A DNA stretch of 64,000 bases from an uncultured Thermomicrobiales bacterium (GTDB lineage Bacteria; Chloroflexota; Chloroflexia; Thermomicrobiales; UBA6265): NCBI GenBank assembly GCA_902806335.1, contig CADCWG010000068.1, positions 40,058 to 104,057 of the forward strand, written 5' to 3'. Below are positions 54,542 to 64,000 of this stretch, one piece after another. How positions within the stretch are numbered: position 1 is the first letter of the stretch; each line of letters starts with the position of its first letter. The notes beneath the pieces are model-generated. The model was not told the origin of the DNA. It did no database searches and was given only the letters and a program-made list of their open reading frames with translations. The position numbers and the translations under genes were made by a program.

Positions 54542-55312
54542 TCAGGCGCGGACGGTCGCGGCGTCGGTTGCGGCCGCGATCGCCGCGGCGAGGTCGACCC
54601 GGCCGGTGAGCAACGCGCGCCCGATGATGACCCCCGCCGCGCCGGTCGCGGCGACCGCCGGCACGTCGGCCAGCGTCCCGACGCCGCCCGAGGCGATGAC
54701 CGCCGCCGGACCGGAAGCGTCTGCCGCCGCGGCCAACCCGCCGATCAGGGTCCGCAGGGCGTCGAGGTTCGGACCCTTCAGGGTGCCGTCGCGGCGGATG
54801 TCGGTAAAGGTGAGGTAGCGGACGCCGGCGGCCTGGAGCCGCTCGGCGAGCACCGTCGCGAGGACGTCGGTCTGCTCCAGCCAGCCGCCGGCCGCCAGGA
54901 GACCGTCGCGGGCGTCGAGGCCGACGGCGACGCGCTCGCCACCCCACTCGGCCACGCTCGCGGAGACCAGCTCCGGGGTCCGGATCGCCGCCGTGCCGAG
55001 CACGACCCGGTCGGCGCCGAGGGCGAAGGCGGTCCCGATCGACGCGGCGTCCCGCAGCCCGCCGCTGAGCTGGACCTTGACCGTCGGTGGCGCGGCGGCC
55101 CGGATCGCCTCGACGGCGTGGCGGTTGATCGGGCGGCCGGCGCGGGCGCCGTCGAGGTCGACGACGTGCAGCCAGGTCGCACCGGCGTCGACCCAGCGCC
55201 GGGCGGCCTCGCCGGGGTCGATGTCGACGAGCGGGGCCGGCCCGAACTCGCCCCCCTCCGCGAGCCGGACGCAGCGCCCGCCCTGGAGGTCGAGGGCGGG
55301 ATAGACGATCAC
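54542..55312 (-). CDS. hisA: Phosphoribosylformimino-5-aminoimidazole carboxamide ribotide isomerase
   Basis: [21 protein letters not shown]...[27 protein letters not shown] start overlaps the hisH stop. Confidence 0.95.
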   Translation of the reverse strand: MIVYPALDLQGGRCVRLAEGGEFGPAPLVDIDPGEAARRWVDAGATWLHVVDLDGARAGRPINRHAVEAIRAAAPPTVKVQLSGGLRDAASIGTAFALGADRVVLGTAAIRTPELVSASVAEWGGERVAVGLDARDGLLAAGGWLEQTDVLATVLAERLQAAGVRYLTFTDIRRDGTLKGPNLDALRTLIGGLAAAADASGPAAVIASGGVGTLADVPAVAATGAAGVIIGRALLTGRVDLAAAIAAATDAATVRA

Positions 55313-55998
55313 ACCGTCGCCCCGACGGTCGCCCGGCCCGACGGCGCGGCGGCCCGCTCGCGAACTGAGGCGACGAAGGCGCGGACCAGCTCGAGGCCGG
55401 CGTCGGCGCTCTTCTCGGGGTGGAACTGGGTTCCCCAGACGTGGCCGCGGACGACCACGCTCGGGAAGCGCTCGCCGTACTCGGCCTCCGCGGCGATGTC
55501 GCCGGGGTCGTCCGGCTCGGCGACGAAGGAGTGGACGAAGTAGTAGTAGCGGTCGTCGCCGGCGGGGCCGAGCGACCCGTCCTGGGTCACCCGGGATCGA
55601 TTCCAGCCCATGTGGGGGACCTTGACCGGGCCGCGGAGGGAGCGGACCCGGCCCGAGAGCAGCCCGAGCCCCTCGGCGTCGCCCTCCTCCTGGTGGCCGA
55701 AGAGGAGGTGCATGCCAAGACAGACTCCGAGGAAGGGGGTGCCGCCGGCGACCGCCTCCCGGATCGGGTCGGTCAGCCCAAGGCCGTCGAGCGTCTCCAT
55801 CGCCCGCGCGGCGGCGCCCACGCCGGGCAGGACGACGGCGTCGGCGGCGGCGAGGTCGGCTGGGTCGCTGGTCACCGTTACGTCGGCGCCGGCGGCCTCG
55901 AGGGCACGCCGGATCGAGCGGAGATTGCCGGCGCCGTAGTCGACGACGGCGATCCGGGGACGGCCGGTCGTGGTGGCGGCGAGCACGGGGTCGGTCAC
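55309..55998 (-). CDS. hisH: Imidazole glycerol phosphate synthase glutamine amidotransferase subunit
   Basis: IAVVDYGAGNLRSIRRALEAAG; GTPFLGVCLGMHLLF; WGTQFHPEKS. Confidence 0.95.
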   Translation of the reverse strand: MTDPVLAATTTGRPRIAVVDYGAGNLRSIRRALEAAGADVTVTSDPADLAAADAVVLPGVGAAARAMETLDGLGLTDPIREAVAGGTPFLGVCLGMHLLFGHQEEGDAEGLGLLSGRVRSLRGPVKVPHMGWNRSRVTQDGSLGPAGDDRYYYFVHSFVAEPDDPGDIAAEAEYGERFPSVVVRGHVWGTQFHPEKSADAGLELVRAFVASVRERAAAPSGRATVGATV

Positions 55999-56627
55999 GC
56001 GAGCACCCCCTTGGTGGACGGGACGCGGGCGGGGTCGCCGCTCGGCCGGGTGGCGGCACGGAGCGCGAGCGCGCCGGCCTTGAAGATCGCCTCGGCGGCG
56101 TGGTGGGCGTTGCGCGCCCGGAGCAGGTCGACGTGGACGGTGAGGCCGGCGTTCACCGCCAGCGCCCGCCAGAACTCTTCCACCAGGCTGCTGGCGAAGT
56201 CGCCGCCGATCGACGGCTCGGGCATCGCCGCCTCGAACTGGAGGTAGGGGCGCCCCGAGCAGTCGACGACGACCCGGGCCAGCGCCTCGTCAAGCGGGGC
56301 GTAGGCGTGCCCGTAGCGGATGATCCCGACCCGATCGCCGAGCGCCTGGCGCAGCGCCTGGCCGAGCGCGATCCCGACGTCCTCGACCGTGTGGTGGGGG
56401 TCCATCGCGGCGTCGCCGGTGGCTCGGACGGCGAGGTCGAGCCGCCCATGGCGACCGAGGGCGTCCAGCATGTGGTCGAGGAATGGCACGCCGGTGGCCG
56501 CCGTGACCTCGCCGGACCCGTCGAGTCCGAGCGTGAGCTGGATGTCGGTCTCGCCGGTCCGGCGGGTGACCTCGGCCCGGCGGATGGCGAAGCCCTGGGT
56601 CGCGGCGGGCGGGAAGGACGCGCTCAC
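55995..56627 (-). CDS. hisB: Imidazoleglycerol-phosphate dehydratase
   Basis: GVPFLDHMLDALGRHGRLDL; DPHHTVEDVGIALGQAL; RNAHHAAEAIFKA. Confidence 0.96.
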   Translation of the reverse strand: MSASFPPAATQGFAIRRAEVTRRTGETDIQLTLGLDGSGEVTAATGVPFLDHMLDALGRHGRLDLAVRATGDAAMDPHHTVEDVGIALGQALRQALGDRVGIIRYGHAYAPLDEALARVVVDCSGRPYLQFEAAMPEPSIGGDFASSLVEEFWRALAVNAGLTVHVDLLRARNAHHAAEAIFKAGALALRAATRPSGDPARVPSTKGVLA

Positions 56628-57754
56628 GCCGCGGCCTCCGCCCGGCCGAGGGCGTCGCGCAGCGCGGCCAGGAAGCGGGCGTGCTCCTCCGGGGTGCCGA
56701 CGCTGACGCGGAGACAGTCGGCGATCCCCAGCGCGGGGTTGGCGAAGTGCCGGACGTGGACGCCGTGGGCCGCGAGGTCGAGGACGACCGGCCTGGCGTC
56801 GCGGACCGGCAGCCGGACGAGCAGGAAGTTCGTCGCGGAGGGGAACGGCTCGACCCCGGGGAGCGCCGCGAGGTCGGCGGCGAGCCGGTCGCGGTCGGCG
56901 TTGAGGCGGTCGATCACCCCGCGGAGGAAGGCGACGTCTTCCAGCGAGGCGACCGCCGCGGCGGTTGAGGCCGCCGAGACGTTGCAGAAGGCGGGCGTGA
57001 CCCGCCAGACGTCCGGCATCAAGGCCTCGGGGAAGATGCCGTACCCGACGCGCATCCCGGCCAGGCCGGCGAACTTGCTCAGCGTCCGCAGCACGCAGAG
57101 GTTCGGGTAGCGCGCCATCAGCGGCAGGATCGTCGCGCCGGCGAACTCGGCGTAGGCCTCGTCGACCGCGACCAGGCAGGGTGCCCCGGCAATCACTCGC
57201 TCCACGGACGCGGGGTCGAAGCGGTGGCCAGTCGGGTTGTTCGGGTCGCAGATCAGGACCAGCTTCGTGCGCGGGGTGATCGCCGCCAGGATCGCCTCGG
57301 CGTCGAGCGCGAAGTCGGGGCGGGGACCGAGCGGCACGTCGACGGTCCTGCCGCCGCGAAGCGCGACCAGGGAGCGGTAGACGCCGAACGTCGGCTCGGA
57401 GATCACCACCTCGTCACCGGGGTCGACGAGCAGGACCATCAGGTTGTTGAGGACATCGTCGAGCCCGGCGCCGGCGGCGATGCGCTCGGCCGGCACGCCG
57501 GTATAGCAGGCCAGGGCCTCGCGCAGCTCAGAGGCGGCGAAGTCGGGGTAGCGGTTGGTCGCGTCGAAGGCCGCGAGGGCCGCCCGGGCGCGCGGCGACG
57601 GGCCGTAGGGCGACTCGTTCATGTCGAGCTTAACCTGGCGGCCGGTCGGGGACGCGTGGTCGATCTTCGCCGGGACGTAGGTTGGCATCGCCCGCACCGC
57701 CGGCCGGACCCCGGCCGTGACGTCAACGGTTCGTCCAACGGCGGGTGCGGTCAC
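56624..57754 (-). CDS. hisC: Histidinol-phosphate aminotransferase
   Basis: KLDMNESPYGPSPRARAAL; CDPNNPTGH; VDEAYAEFAG; LRTLSKFAGLAGMRVGYG. Confidence 0.94.
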   Translation of the reverse strand: MTAPAVGRTVDVTAGVRPAVRAMPTYVPAKIDHASPTGRQVKLDMNESPYGPSPRARAALAAFDATNRYPDFAASELREALACYTGVPAERIAAGAGLDDVLNNLMVLLVDPGDEVVISEPTFGVYRSLVALRGGRTVDVPLGPRPDFALDAEAILAAITPRTKLVLICDPNNPTGHRFDPASVERVIAGAPCLVAVDEAYAEFAGATILPLMARYPNLCVLRTLSKFAGLAGMRVGYGIFPEALMPDVWRVTPAFCNVSAASTAAAVASLEDVAFLRGVIDRLNADRDRLAADLAALPGVEPFPSATNFLLVRLPVRDARPVVLDLAAHGVHVRHFANPALGIADCLRVSVGTPEEHARFLAALRDALGRAEAAA

Positions 57755-57940
57755 GGTGCCTCCGGGGAATCTGGGCGGGACAGGCCGCCTCGTTCTGCGC
57801 GGGTAGTCGGGGCTCGACTCGGTCGGTGGGCCGGGACGGTCGCGCCGGTTGCTCGCGCGGACCTCCGGGCGCTCAGGGCCGTGAGACCGTACCCGGCTCG
57901 CGGCGGCATCGTGGCGTCGCGTCCGAGGCGGTCGTCGGAC

Positions 57941-58840
57941 CTACAGCAAGAGCTTCTCCAGCGACGACACGAGGATGTCGGTCGCGCCGGCCGCGCGGAG
58001 CTGCTCGACCGAATCCCAGAAGGTCTCTTCCTCGATCGCGGTGTGGACAGCCACCCAGCCGGGCGTGGCGAGCGGCACGACCGTTGGCGCCTTGAGGCCG
58101 GGGACCACCGCGCGGATCGCCGGCAGGGCCGACTCCGGTGCGTTCATCACCACGTACTTGAAGCGGCGCGCGGCGTTGACGGCGCGGACACGAAGTAGGA
58201 GGCGGTCGATCGTCGCCCGCCGCTCGGGGTCGGCGTGGGCGGCCGGGTTGGCGACGAGGACCGCCTCGCTCTCGAGAATGGTCGCGATCGGGCGGAGGTC
58301 GTTGAGGAGCAGCGACGAGCCGGTCGCTGTGAGGTCGACGATCGCGTCGGCGATGCCGAGGGTCGGCGCGACCTCGACCGAGCCGCTGATCGTGATCACC
58401 TCCGGCTTGCCGCCGAGGCCCTCGAAGAAGCGCCGGGTCGAGCGCGGGTAGGAGGTCGCGATTCGACTGGAGGCGAGGTCGGCCGCCGCCTGGTGAGGGG
58501 CATCGCGCAGCACCGCGACGACCAGGGAGCAGGCGCCGAAGCCGAGCGCCTGGAGCTCGACAACCTCGTGGCCCTCCTCGTGGACGAGGTTGCGGCCGAC
58601 GATACCGAGGTCGACGGTGCCAAGGCCGACGAGCTCGGGGATGTCGTCGTCGCGGCCGAAGAGGATCGAGAGCGGGAAGTTGCGGCAGTGGGAGACCAGC
58701 TTCTGGCCGTAGCTCTCGAAGTCGAGGCCGATCGAGCGGAGCAGGGCGAGGGTGGGGTCGGTGAGGCGGCCGGAGCGCTGGATCGCGAGCTTGAGGCGGC
58801 CCCCGTCGGCGCCGCCGGCCATCCCGAATATCGACGACAT
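57941..58840 (-). CDS. hisG: ATP phosphoribosyltransferase (long form with C-terminal domain)
   Basis: RLKLAIQRSGRLTDPTLALLRSIGLDF; GTVDLGIVGRNLV; IADAIVDLTATGSSLLLNDL; C-terminal regulatory domain present. Confidence 0.94.
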   Translation of the reverse strand: MSSIFGMAGGADGGRLKLAIQRSGRLTDPTLALLRSIGLDFESYGQKLVSHCRNFPLSILFGRDDDIPELVGLGTVDLGIVGRNLVHEEGHEVVELQALGFGACSLVVAVLRDAPHQAAADLASSRIATSYPRSTRRFFEGLGGKPEVITISGSVEVAPTLGIADAIVDLTATGSSLLLNDLRPIATILESEAVLVANPAAHADPERRATIDRLLLRVRAVNAARRFKYVVMNAPESALPAIRAVVPGLKAPTVVPLATPGWVAVHTAIEEETFWDSVEQLRAAGATDILVSSLEKLLL

Positions 58841-59751
58841 GGGACGGCTGCGGCTCCTCGCGAAGGGACGACGACCGACGGGCTTCCCCGCCCGGAAACG
58901 AGCCTGATGTGTACCACGCTCGTGAAGTCCCGCACAAGCGTCGCGTTGCCGGCCCCGTCCGAGGGCAGACTCCTCTCCCAGGTCCCCGCTACGGATCGGT
59001 CGTTCCAACCCGTGCCGACGCGGAACCACCGTCGTCGCATCGCCGCGCTGGGATGGCCGGTGTCGAATGCGGTGGCCAGTTCCACCTTTGCAGCAGTCCT
59101 GGCCGCCAGCGACGAGATATGCAGCGCCGGGAGTGTCAGGCAATCGGCACCCGCAATGCCTCGGTGCTGACGCCGGACGCCATCGGCTCGCTGGTCGACC
59201 TGACCGGCCCCGCGTGAGCCCGGAGACCGACATCGATTGGCACGACGTCCCAGGGGCGACGGCTTGGGTCGCGGTCCCGGATGCTGCCTTCGGTGCGCGG
59301 CGATCACCTCCTCGTCGATCTGACTACCTGGTCGCCCGGCACGGACGATTCCTCGGGCGCCCTTCCCGGAACGTCCCCGAACCTGCCTGGACTCGACCGT
59401 TACGGGCGAATCGCGAACGCCTACGCGCCGAACACCCGGTGCCCCTAGTCACCGAGGCGCGCTACGACCCAGTTGGGGTGTTCTCGGCGATCCCACTGCC
59501 GCCGGCCGCCGCGGCTTCTGAGAACCTCCTGGACGACACCGACCTCAACCTTACCCGCGGGCTCAGGGAGTGACGGCCACCGGGGCTAGAACGCGGACCG
59601 CGGCGACCCGGGGCGAAGCGAAGACGGCAGGGTGCGGTGAAACCGGGCGGCGCGAGTCACCATTGGGCCTCATCCTGGGCTGGCGATGGTTGTCGCCGGG
59701 TATCATGCGCGCCTTCCCGGCTCCGGTCCCGGCTCGAGAGGAGGTCTGGCA

Positions 59752-60132
59752 GTGGCGACTCCCCACGGCGCGAGGCTCACGATGGCGACCCTCAGTTCGC
59801 CGAACCCGCCGGCGCTGGCGCGCTTCTACGCGCGGCTGCTCGGCTGGGAGATCGCGACCGAGGACTCCGGCTGGGTCACGCTGCGGAACCCCGACGGCGG
59901 GATTGGGCTGGGCTTCCACATCGAGGACGAGTACGTGCCGCCGGTGTGGCCATCGAAGCCCGGCGAGCAGCTGATGATGGCCCACCTGGAGGTCCAGGTC
60001 GACGACCTCGACGCGGGGTCCGCCCACGCGCAGGCGTGCGGGGCGACGATGGCCGCGTTCCAGCCGCAGGAGGACGTCCGCGTCCACCTCGACCCGGACG
60101 GGCACCCGTTCTGCCTGTACCTGGACGGGTAG
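59752..60132 (+). CDS. VOC (glyoxalase-like) family protein
   Basis: NPPALARFYARLLGWEIATEDSGWVTLRNPDGGIGLGFHIED...HLDPDGHPFCLYL; GTG start after GAGAGGAGG. Confidence 0.87.
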   Translation: MATPHGARLTMATLSSPNPPALARFYARLLGWEIATEDSGWVTLRNPDGGIGLGFHIEDEYVPPVWPSKPGEQLMMAHLEVQVDDLDAGSAHAQACGATMAAFQPQEDVRVHLDPDGHPFCLYLDG

Positions 60133-60917
60133 AGCCAAAGCGCGTCGGCGCGGACCGGGGCCGGCCGGGAACGTCCGCCGCTCGTCGGCACGGAGGAGAC
60201 CGCATCGACCCCTGCCGGGGGCTGCGATCGGGACCCCGCCTGCGGCGGGCCGTCGCCGGGACGCGCACCGGGGCGATGCGATCGCCGATCCACAAGAACC
60301 GGCGCGTCAATCGCGTCCCGGTGGCGTCACGACGCCGACCGCTGTGCGGTGCCTGGTTGAAGAATGGCCACAACCGTGACGGCGAACGGCGGTCCGGGGC
60401 TGTGCCTGGCTGCTCCCCTGTCTGGCCGCGCCACAGCCGCGCTCCCGGGGAGCCGCGGCAGGGTGTGATGTCGGACTCGACCAGCGCCGCCCCCAGTCCG
60501 GGTCAGTCCGTTCGAGCCCGATCAGGTCGTCGGCGGGCTGCATGGCAATCCGAGCGATCCCGTCGGTGGGGAGGCCCTCGCCGCCGGCGTTGGGAATCTC
60601 GGCGCGGGCCTCCGTGGCCGGGCATCCCGCGATGGAGGGTGGCGGCCCTTGCCGCTTGGCCCCGTCGAGTCCCGCAGCCCTCGGGGCCATGAGTCCCGGA
60701 CCCGAACCCGAACGATCCCGGTGCCCGGGGCTGGCCGGGACGGAGGAGCGCGAGCGAACCGGACGGTAGTCCTACTCCTCTGGTCCGGTGGCAGGGAGGG
60801 CAGCCGGTAGCATCGGGGTGTCCGTCGGTGACCGGGGCTGGCTTGGCCCGTCGGAGCTCGGGGGCCGGTCCGTCTGGCCGCGGACGCGCGTCGGTCGGGG
60901 GCGGAGAGGGGGGCCGG

Positions 60918-61562
60918 TTGCTGGCGAAGGTCTACAGCTGCGCGGTGGTCGGACTCGACGGGGTGCTCGTCGAGGTCGAGGTCGACGTCGGGAGCGGCCA
61001 GCCGGGGATGGTCGTCGTCGGGCTGCCCGACACGGCCGTCCAGGAGAGCAAGGAGCGGGTCCGGGCGGCGCTCCGGAACTCCGGCGGGAAGTGGCCGCAC
61101 GGCCGGATCACGGTCAATCTGGCGCCGGCCGACCTGAAGAAGGCGGGACCGACCTACGACCTGCCGATCGCGCTCGGGATCCTGGTCGCGTCGAAGCAGG
61201 TGCCGAACGGGCTCGAGGACGCGCTGGTCGTCGGCGAGCTGTCGCTCGACGGGGTGCTCCGGCACACGCCGGGGATCATCAGCATGGTCTCCCAGGCGAC
61301 CCAGGCGGGGATGCGCCGCGCGTTCGTGCCCCACGGCGACGCGGCGGAGGCGGCGCTGGTCGGCGACCTCGCGGTCTTCCCGGTGCGGACGCTGGCCGAC
61401 CTCGTCAACCACCTCACCGGCGACGTGCCGATCGATCGTCGCGCGGCGAGCGAGACGCCCGAGATCCCAGCATGGGCTGGGACCGACTTCGCCGAGGTCA
61501 AGGGGCAGGAGCACGTCAAGCGGGGGCTGGAGGTGGCCGCGGCCGGCGCCCACAACCTGCTG
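60918..61562 (+). pseudogene. comM: ComM/YifB Mg-chelatase-like ATPase, 5' part only; disrupted by mobile element
   Basis: LLAKVYSCAVVGLDGVLVEVEVDVGSGQPGMVVVGLPDTAVQESKERVRAAL...FAEVKGQEHVKRGLEVAAAGAHNLL, then homology stops just before the expected Walker A. Confidence 0.9.
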
Positions 61563-63120
61563 AGGTTGTGGTCACGGTGCCCCCGTCGCCGGGGACGCTG
61601 CCCTCGAGTCGCCAGTCCCGCCCGTCGGCGACCACCCGCTCGACCAGCGCCTCGACCGCGTCGCGCTTGTTCTGCCAGGCGAGCGAGCCTAGTCGGTCCC
61701 GCACTCGCTCGCAGTACGCGCGGACCGTGTCGAGCCGCACCACGGCCGCCCGCTGGGCGGCGAGGTGCCCCTCGGTCTCCGCGAGCGTGGCCCGCGCCGC
61801 CCGCCGGTCGGCCTCGACCCGGGCGATCTCCCGCTCGACCACGTCCCAGGGGAACCCGTCGTCGTCGGCGGCCTCCGCGTAGCGCCGGACCAGCCGCTCG
61901 GCCTGCTTGTCGAGCCGGGCGACCAGCCGCGCCGCCGCGTCGCGGTCGGCGGCGGCGTCCCCGGTGTCACGCCGGCGCTGTGCCTCGGCGGCGATGCGCG
62001 CCGGGTCGCCGAGTACCCCGGCCAACTCGCCCCACACCCAGTCCTCGACGTCCTGGGCCGGCACCCGCCCCGCCCCGCACGCGCCGGCCGCCGTTTGCCG
62101 CGAGGAGCACCGGTAGACGCGCCGGCCGTGCTCGGGGCACGAGTGCATCTTGCGGCCGCAGACGGCGCAGACCACGTAGCCCCGCAGGAGGTACGGTCGC
62201 GCCGCGTTGCGGGTGGCGACGGCGGCGCTCGAGGCGTCGAGGCGGTCCTGCGCCGCCTGCCACGTCGACGCGGTCACCAGGGCGGGGGTGACGTGGTCGG
62301 GCAGGCGGATCCACTCCGACGGGTCGCGGAACTCGTGCTGCTTCTTGCCGCAGGCCCGCCGGCGGAGGGCCCAGGTCTCGCCCTTGTACGCCGGCTCCCG
62401 CAGGATGCGGCGGACGACGCTGTGCCCCCACCGGGGGGTACGGGCGGCGTCCTTGAACACGCGCTTGCCGGCCGACGGCGGCGGCACGCCCTCGGCGTTC
62501 AGACCCGCCGCGATCCCGCGGATCGGCCGCCCCTCGGCGACCGCTTCGCGGAAGACGCGGCGGACGATCGCCGCCTCGGCGTCGTGGACCACGCGGACCC
62601 CGGCCTCCTTGTCGCGTCGGTAGCCGTAGAGGTCGGTGCCCTGGCCGAAGATTTTCCCGGCCTCCAACCGCCGGCGCTTCCCGCCCTGAGTCCGGTCGCG
62701 GATCTTCTCGCGCTCGATCTCCGCCACGAAGCCGCGCACCGAGAGCAGCAGGCGCCCCTCCGGCGTGTCCTCGAGCCGTTCGTCGGTCAGGTCGAGCGGG
62801 ACGCCGGCGTGCTCCAGTTCGCTGAGCAGCAGCCCCTGGTGGATCTGCTTCCGGGAGAGCCGGTCGAGCTCCGTCACGACGACGACGCCGGCCTCGCCGG
62901 CGCGGACCGCCGCCCGGAGATCGGAGAGGGCGCGGCGCCCGAAAAGATCGGCGCCGGAGTGCGTGTCCCGGAAGACGCGGACGTCGGCCCAGCCGAGCTC
63001 GGCCGCTCGGCGGCGCCCGCGCGCCTCCTGACCCTCGAGGCTCGTGCCCCGTTCCTCCTGCTGGTCGGTGCTGACGCGGCAGTAGACGGCCGCGAAGCGC
63101 GGCGGCGTGTCGGCGCCCAT
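61516..63120 (-). CDS. Large serine recombinase (phage/ICE-type integrase)
   Basis: AVYCRVSTDQQEERGTSLEGQ catalytic Ser motif; ELDRLSRKQIHQGLLL; recombinase domain RILREPAYKGETWALRR; zinc ribbon CAVCGRKMHSC...YRCSSR; C-terminal coiled coil. Confidence 0.93.
   Translation of the reverse strand: MGADTPPRFAAVYCRVSTDQQEERGTSLEGQEARGRRRAAELGWADVRVFRDTHSGADLFGRRALSDLRAAVRAGEAGVVVVTELDRLSRKQIHQGLLLSELEHAGVPLDLTDERLEDTPEGRLLLSVRGFVAEIEREKIRDRTQGGKRRRLEAGKIFGQGTDLYGYRRDKEAGVRVVHDAEAAIVRRVFREAVAEGRPIRGIAAGLNAEGVPPPSAGKRVFKDAARTPRWGHSVVRRILREPAYKGETWALRRRACGKKQHEFRDPSEWIRLPDHVTPALVTASTWQAAQDRLDASSAAVATRNAARPYLLRGYVVCAVCGRKMHSCPEHGRRVYRCSSRQTAAGACGAGRVPAQDVEDWVWGELAGVLGDPARIAAEAQRRRDTGDAAADRDAAARLVARLDKQAERLVRRYAEAADDDGFPWDVVEREIARVEADRRAARATLAETEGHLAAQRAAVVRLDTVRAYCERVRDRLGSLAWQNKRDAVEALVERVVADGRDWRLEGSVPGDGGTVTTTSAGCGRRPRPPPAPA
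61551..61570. other. Probable attachment-site junction of serine-integrase element
   Basis: CACAACCT-GCTG-AGGTTGTG perfect dyad exactly where comM homology ends. Confidence 0.65.
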
Positions 63121-63191
63121 GCGAGACTCCCCGTGGTGCGGCCCCGTCGCTTGACGGCCAGCGGGACCGCGCTGCGCCGCCTAGGCACCCC

Positions 63192-63410
63192 CTAGGCGGC
63201 CGCTTTTCCCTCGTGGTCCTCCCCCCAGTCGACGAGCGCGTCCGGCTCCACCCCGAGCGCGGCGGCCAGCCGCTTAAGCGTGCTCGGCCGGGGCCGTTGG
63301 AGCCCGGTCTCGATGCGGCTGATATTGGCCTTCGTGGTCCCGGCCAGGTCCGCCAGCTCCTGCTGGGTGAGGAACCGCCGCTCGCGCACCTCGCGCAGCC
63401 GCAGCCGCAT
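63192..63410 (-). CDS. XRE-family HTH transcriptional regulator
   Basis: MRLRLREVRERRFLTQQELADLAGTTKANISRIETGLQRPRPSTLKRLAAALGVEPDAL; upstream starts at 63431 or 63461 possible. Confidence 0.9.
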   Translation of the reverse strand: MRLRLREVRERRFLTQQELADLAGTTKANISRIETGLQRPRPSTLKRLAAALGVEPDALVDWGEDHEGKAAA

Positions 63411-63591
63411 GGCCCGCCCCTTCCTCGTCATCCACGCCCCCACCACGGCACGATGCAGCATCAGGACAGTAACACAATCATTACATTTGGGTAACGAGAC
63501 GTGCCGGTCTGACTAGGCACCTGCCGCGGCCGACGTCCGTCGCTTTCCGCTGAGCGGGCTCCTATGAGGGCAGCCGGAGGGCGAACAGCGA

Positions 63592-63864
63592 GTGGTCCGT
63601 CGGGACGTAAAAAAAGCTGCCCCCGACGTGGAGGGACCGGACTTGGGTGCCGGACGGCCGGTCCTCGGCGTCTCCGCCGCCGCGCCCCTCGCGCTCACCC
63701 CTCGTTACCGCCGTCCTCGCCTGCCCGGCCTCGCGCGTGATCGGCGCGACGCCCACGGCGGCCTGGACGAAAGCGACGCCGACCCCCTCGACGACCGGGT
63801 GATCGCCGCCTGGGAGCGCCTCGGAAGGGGGATGGTCGCCGGGCTGCGCGCCGAGGCAGCCTGA
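63592..63864 (+). CDS. Possible small hypothetical protein in mobile element
   Basis: 90-aa ORF; acidic C-terminal LDESDADPLDDRVIAAWERLGRGMVAGLRAEAA looks protein-like, but competing antisense ORFs exist. Confidence 0.3.
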   Translation: MVRRDVKKAAPDVEGPDLGAGRPVLGVSAAAPLALTPRYRRPRLPGLARDRRDAHGGLDESDADPLDDRVIAAWERLGRGMVAGLRAEAA

Positions 63865-64000
63865 AGGGCCGCGCCCAGCGGTCCCTGCTCACGGACCTCC
63901 GTCGGGAGGCGGCCCGGGGGCCGGCCGCGGGGCGAGGTTGCGGCCCCGGTGCTCGGGCGCGGGGAGGGACGGACGCCCGCGCGCGGGCGCCCCACGGCGC

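Larger units (their letters stand above)
61562..64000. mobile_element. Left end of a serine-integrase mobile element (right end outside window)
   Basis: Starts at comM junction; carries integrase and XRE regulator; continues past the window. Confidence 0.8.

Noticed and set aside
59067-59573. 168-aa plus-strand ORF in the hisG leader region
   Set aside because: No recognisable motif or RBS; overlaps a second frame; insufficient support for a CDS.

Overview
The window is high-GC bacterial chromosome. Gene content and style look like Chloroflexota/Thermomicrobia, which is an inference because there is no rRNA in the window. I support about 48 coding genes.

Main blocks, start to end:
- a partial xylose isomerase, bS21 and acetyl-CoA synthetase
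- a peptide ABC importer with a serine hydrolase, an amidase and an asparaginase
- UspA, Upp and a P5C-type aldehyde dehydrogenase
- a GDSL/HIT pair and a polysaccharide initiation block (sugar transferase, Wzz-like, CpsD-like)
- two divergent zinc-ribbon membrane proteins
- RraA-like, GGT, a 2-hydroxyacid dehydrogenase, an ABC exporter and RtcB
- Uma2, GuaB, ParA, an L,D-transpeptidase and PyrF
- an IlvA-like/TPR pair
- a compact hisG-C-B-H-A-F-I(E) operon
- at the right edge, a comM/yifB gene cut by a large-serine-recombinase mobile element that runs out of the window

The two strongest non-gene signals:
1. A dispersed intergenic repeat family of about 150-160 bp (10 recognisable copies or fragments). 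It has imperfect terminal inverted repeats and nested GC hairpins. It usually sits just 3' of a gene on the same strand, and in three genes (rtcB, guaB, hisIE) its first bases supply the TGA stop codon.
2. The integration junction in comM. It forms a perfect dyad, CACAACCT-GCTG-AGGTTGTG, and the integrase ORF reads through it and terminates in host DNA.

A third notable signal is a CpsD-like protein that has lost its Walker A and Walker B residues. I saw no CRISPR array, tRNA or rRNA.
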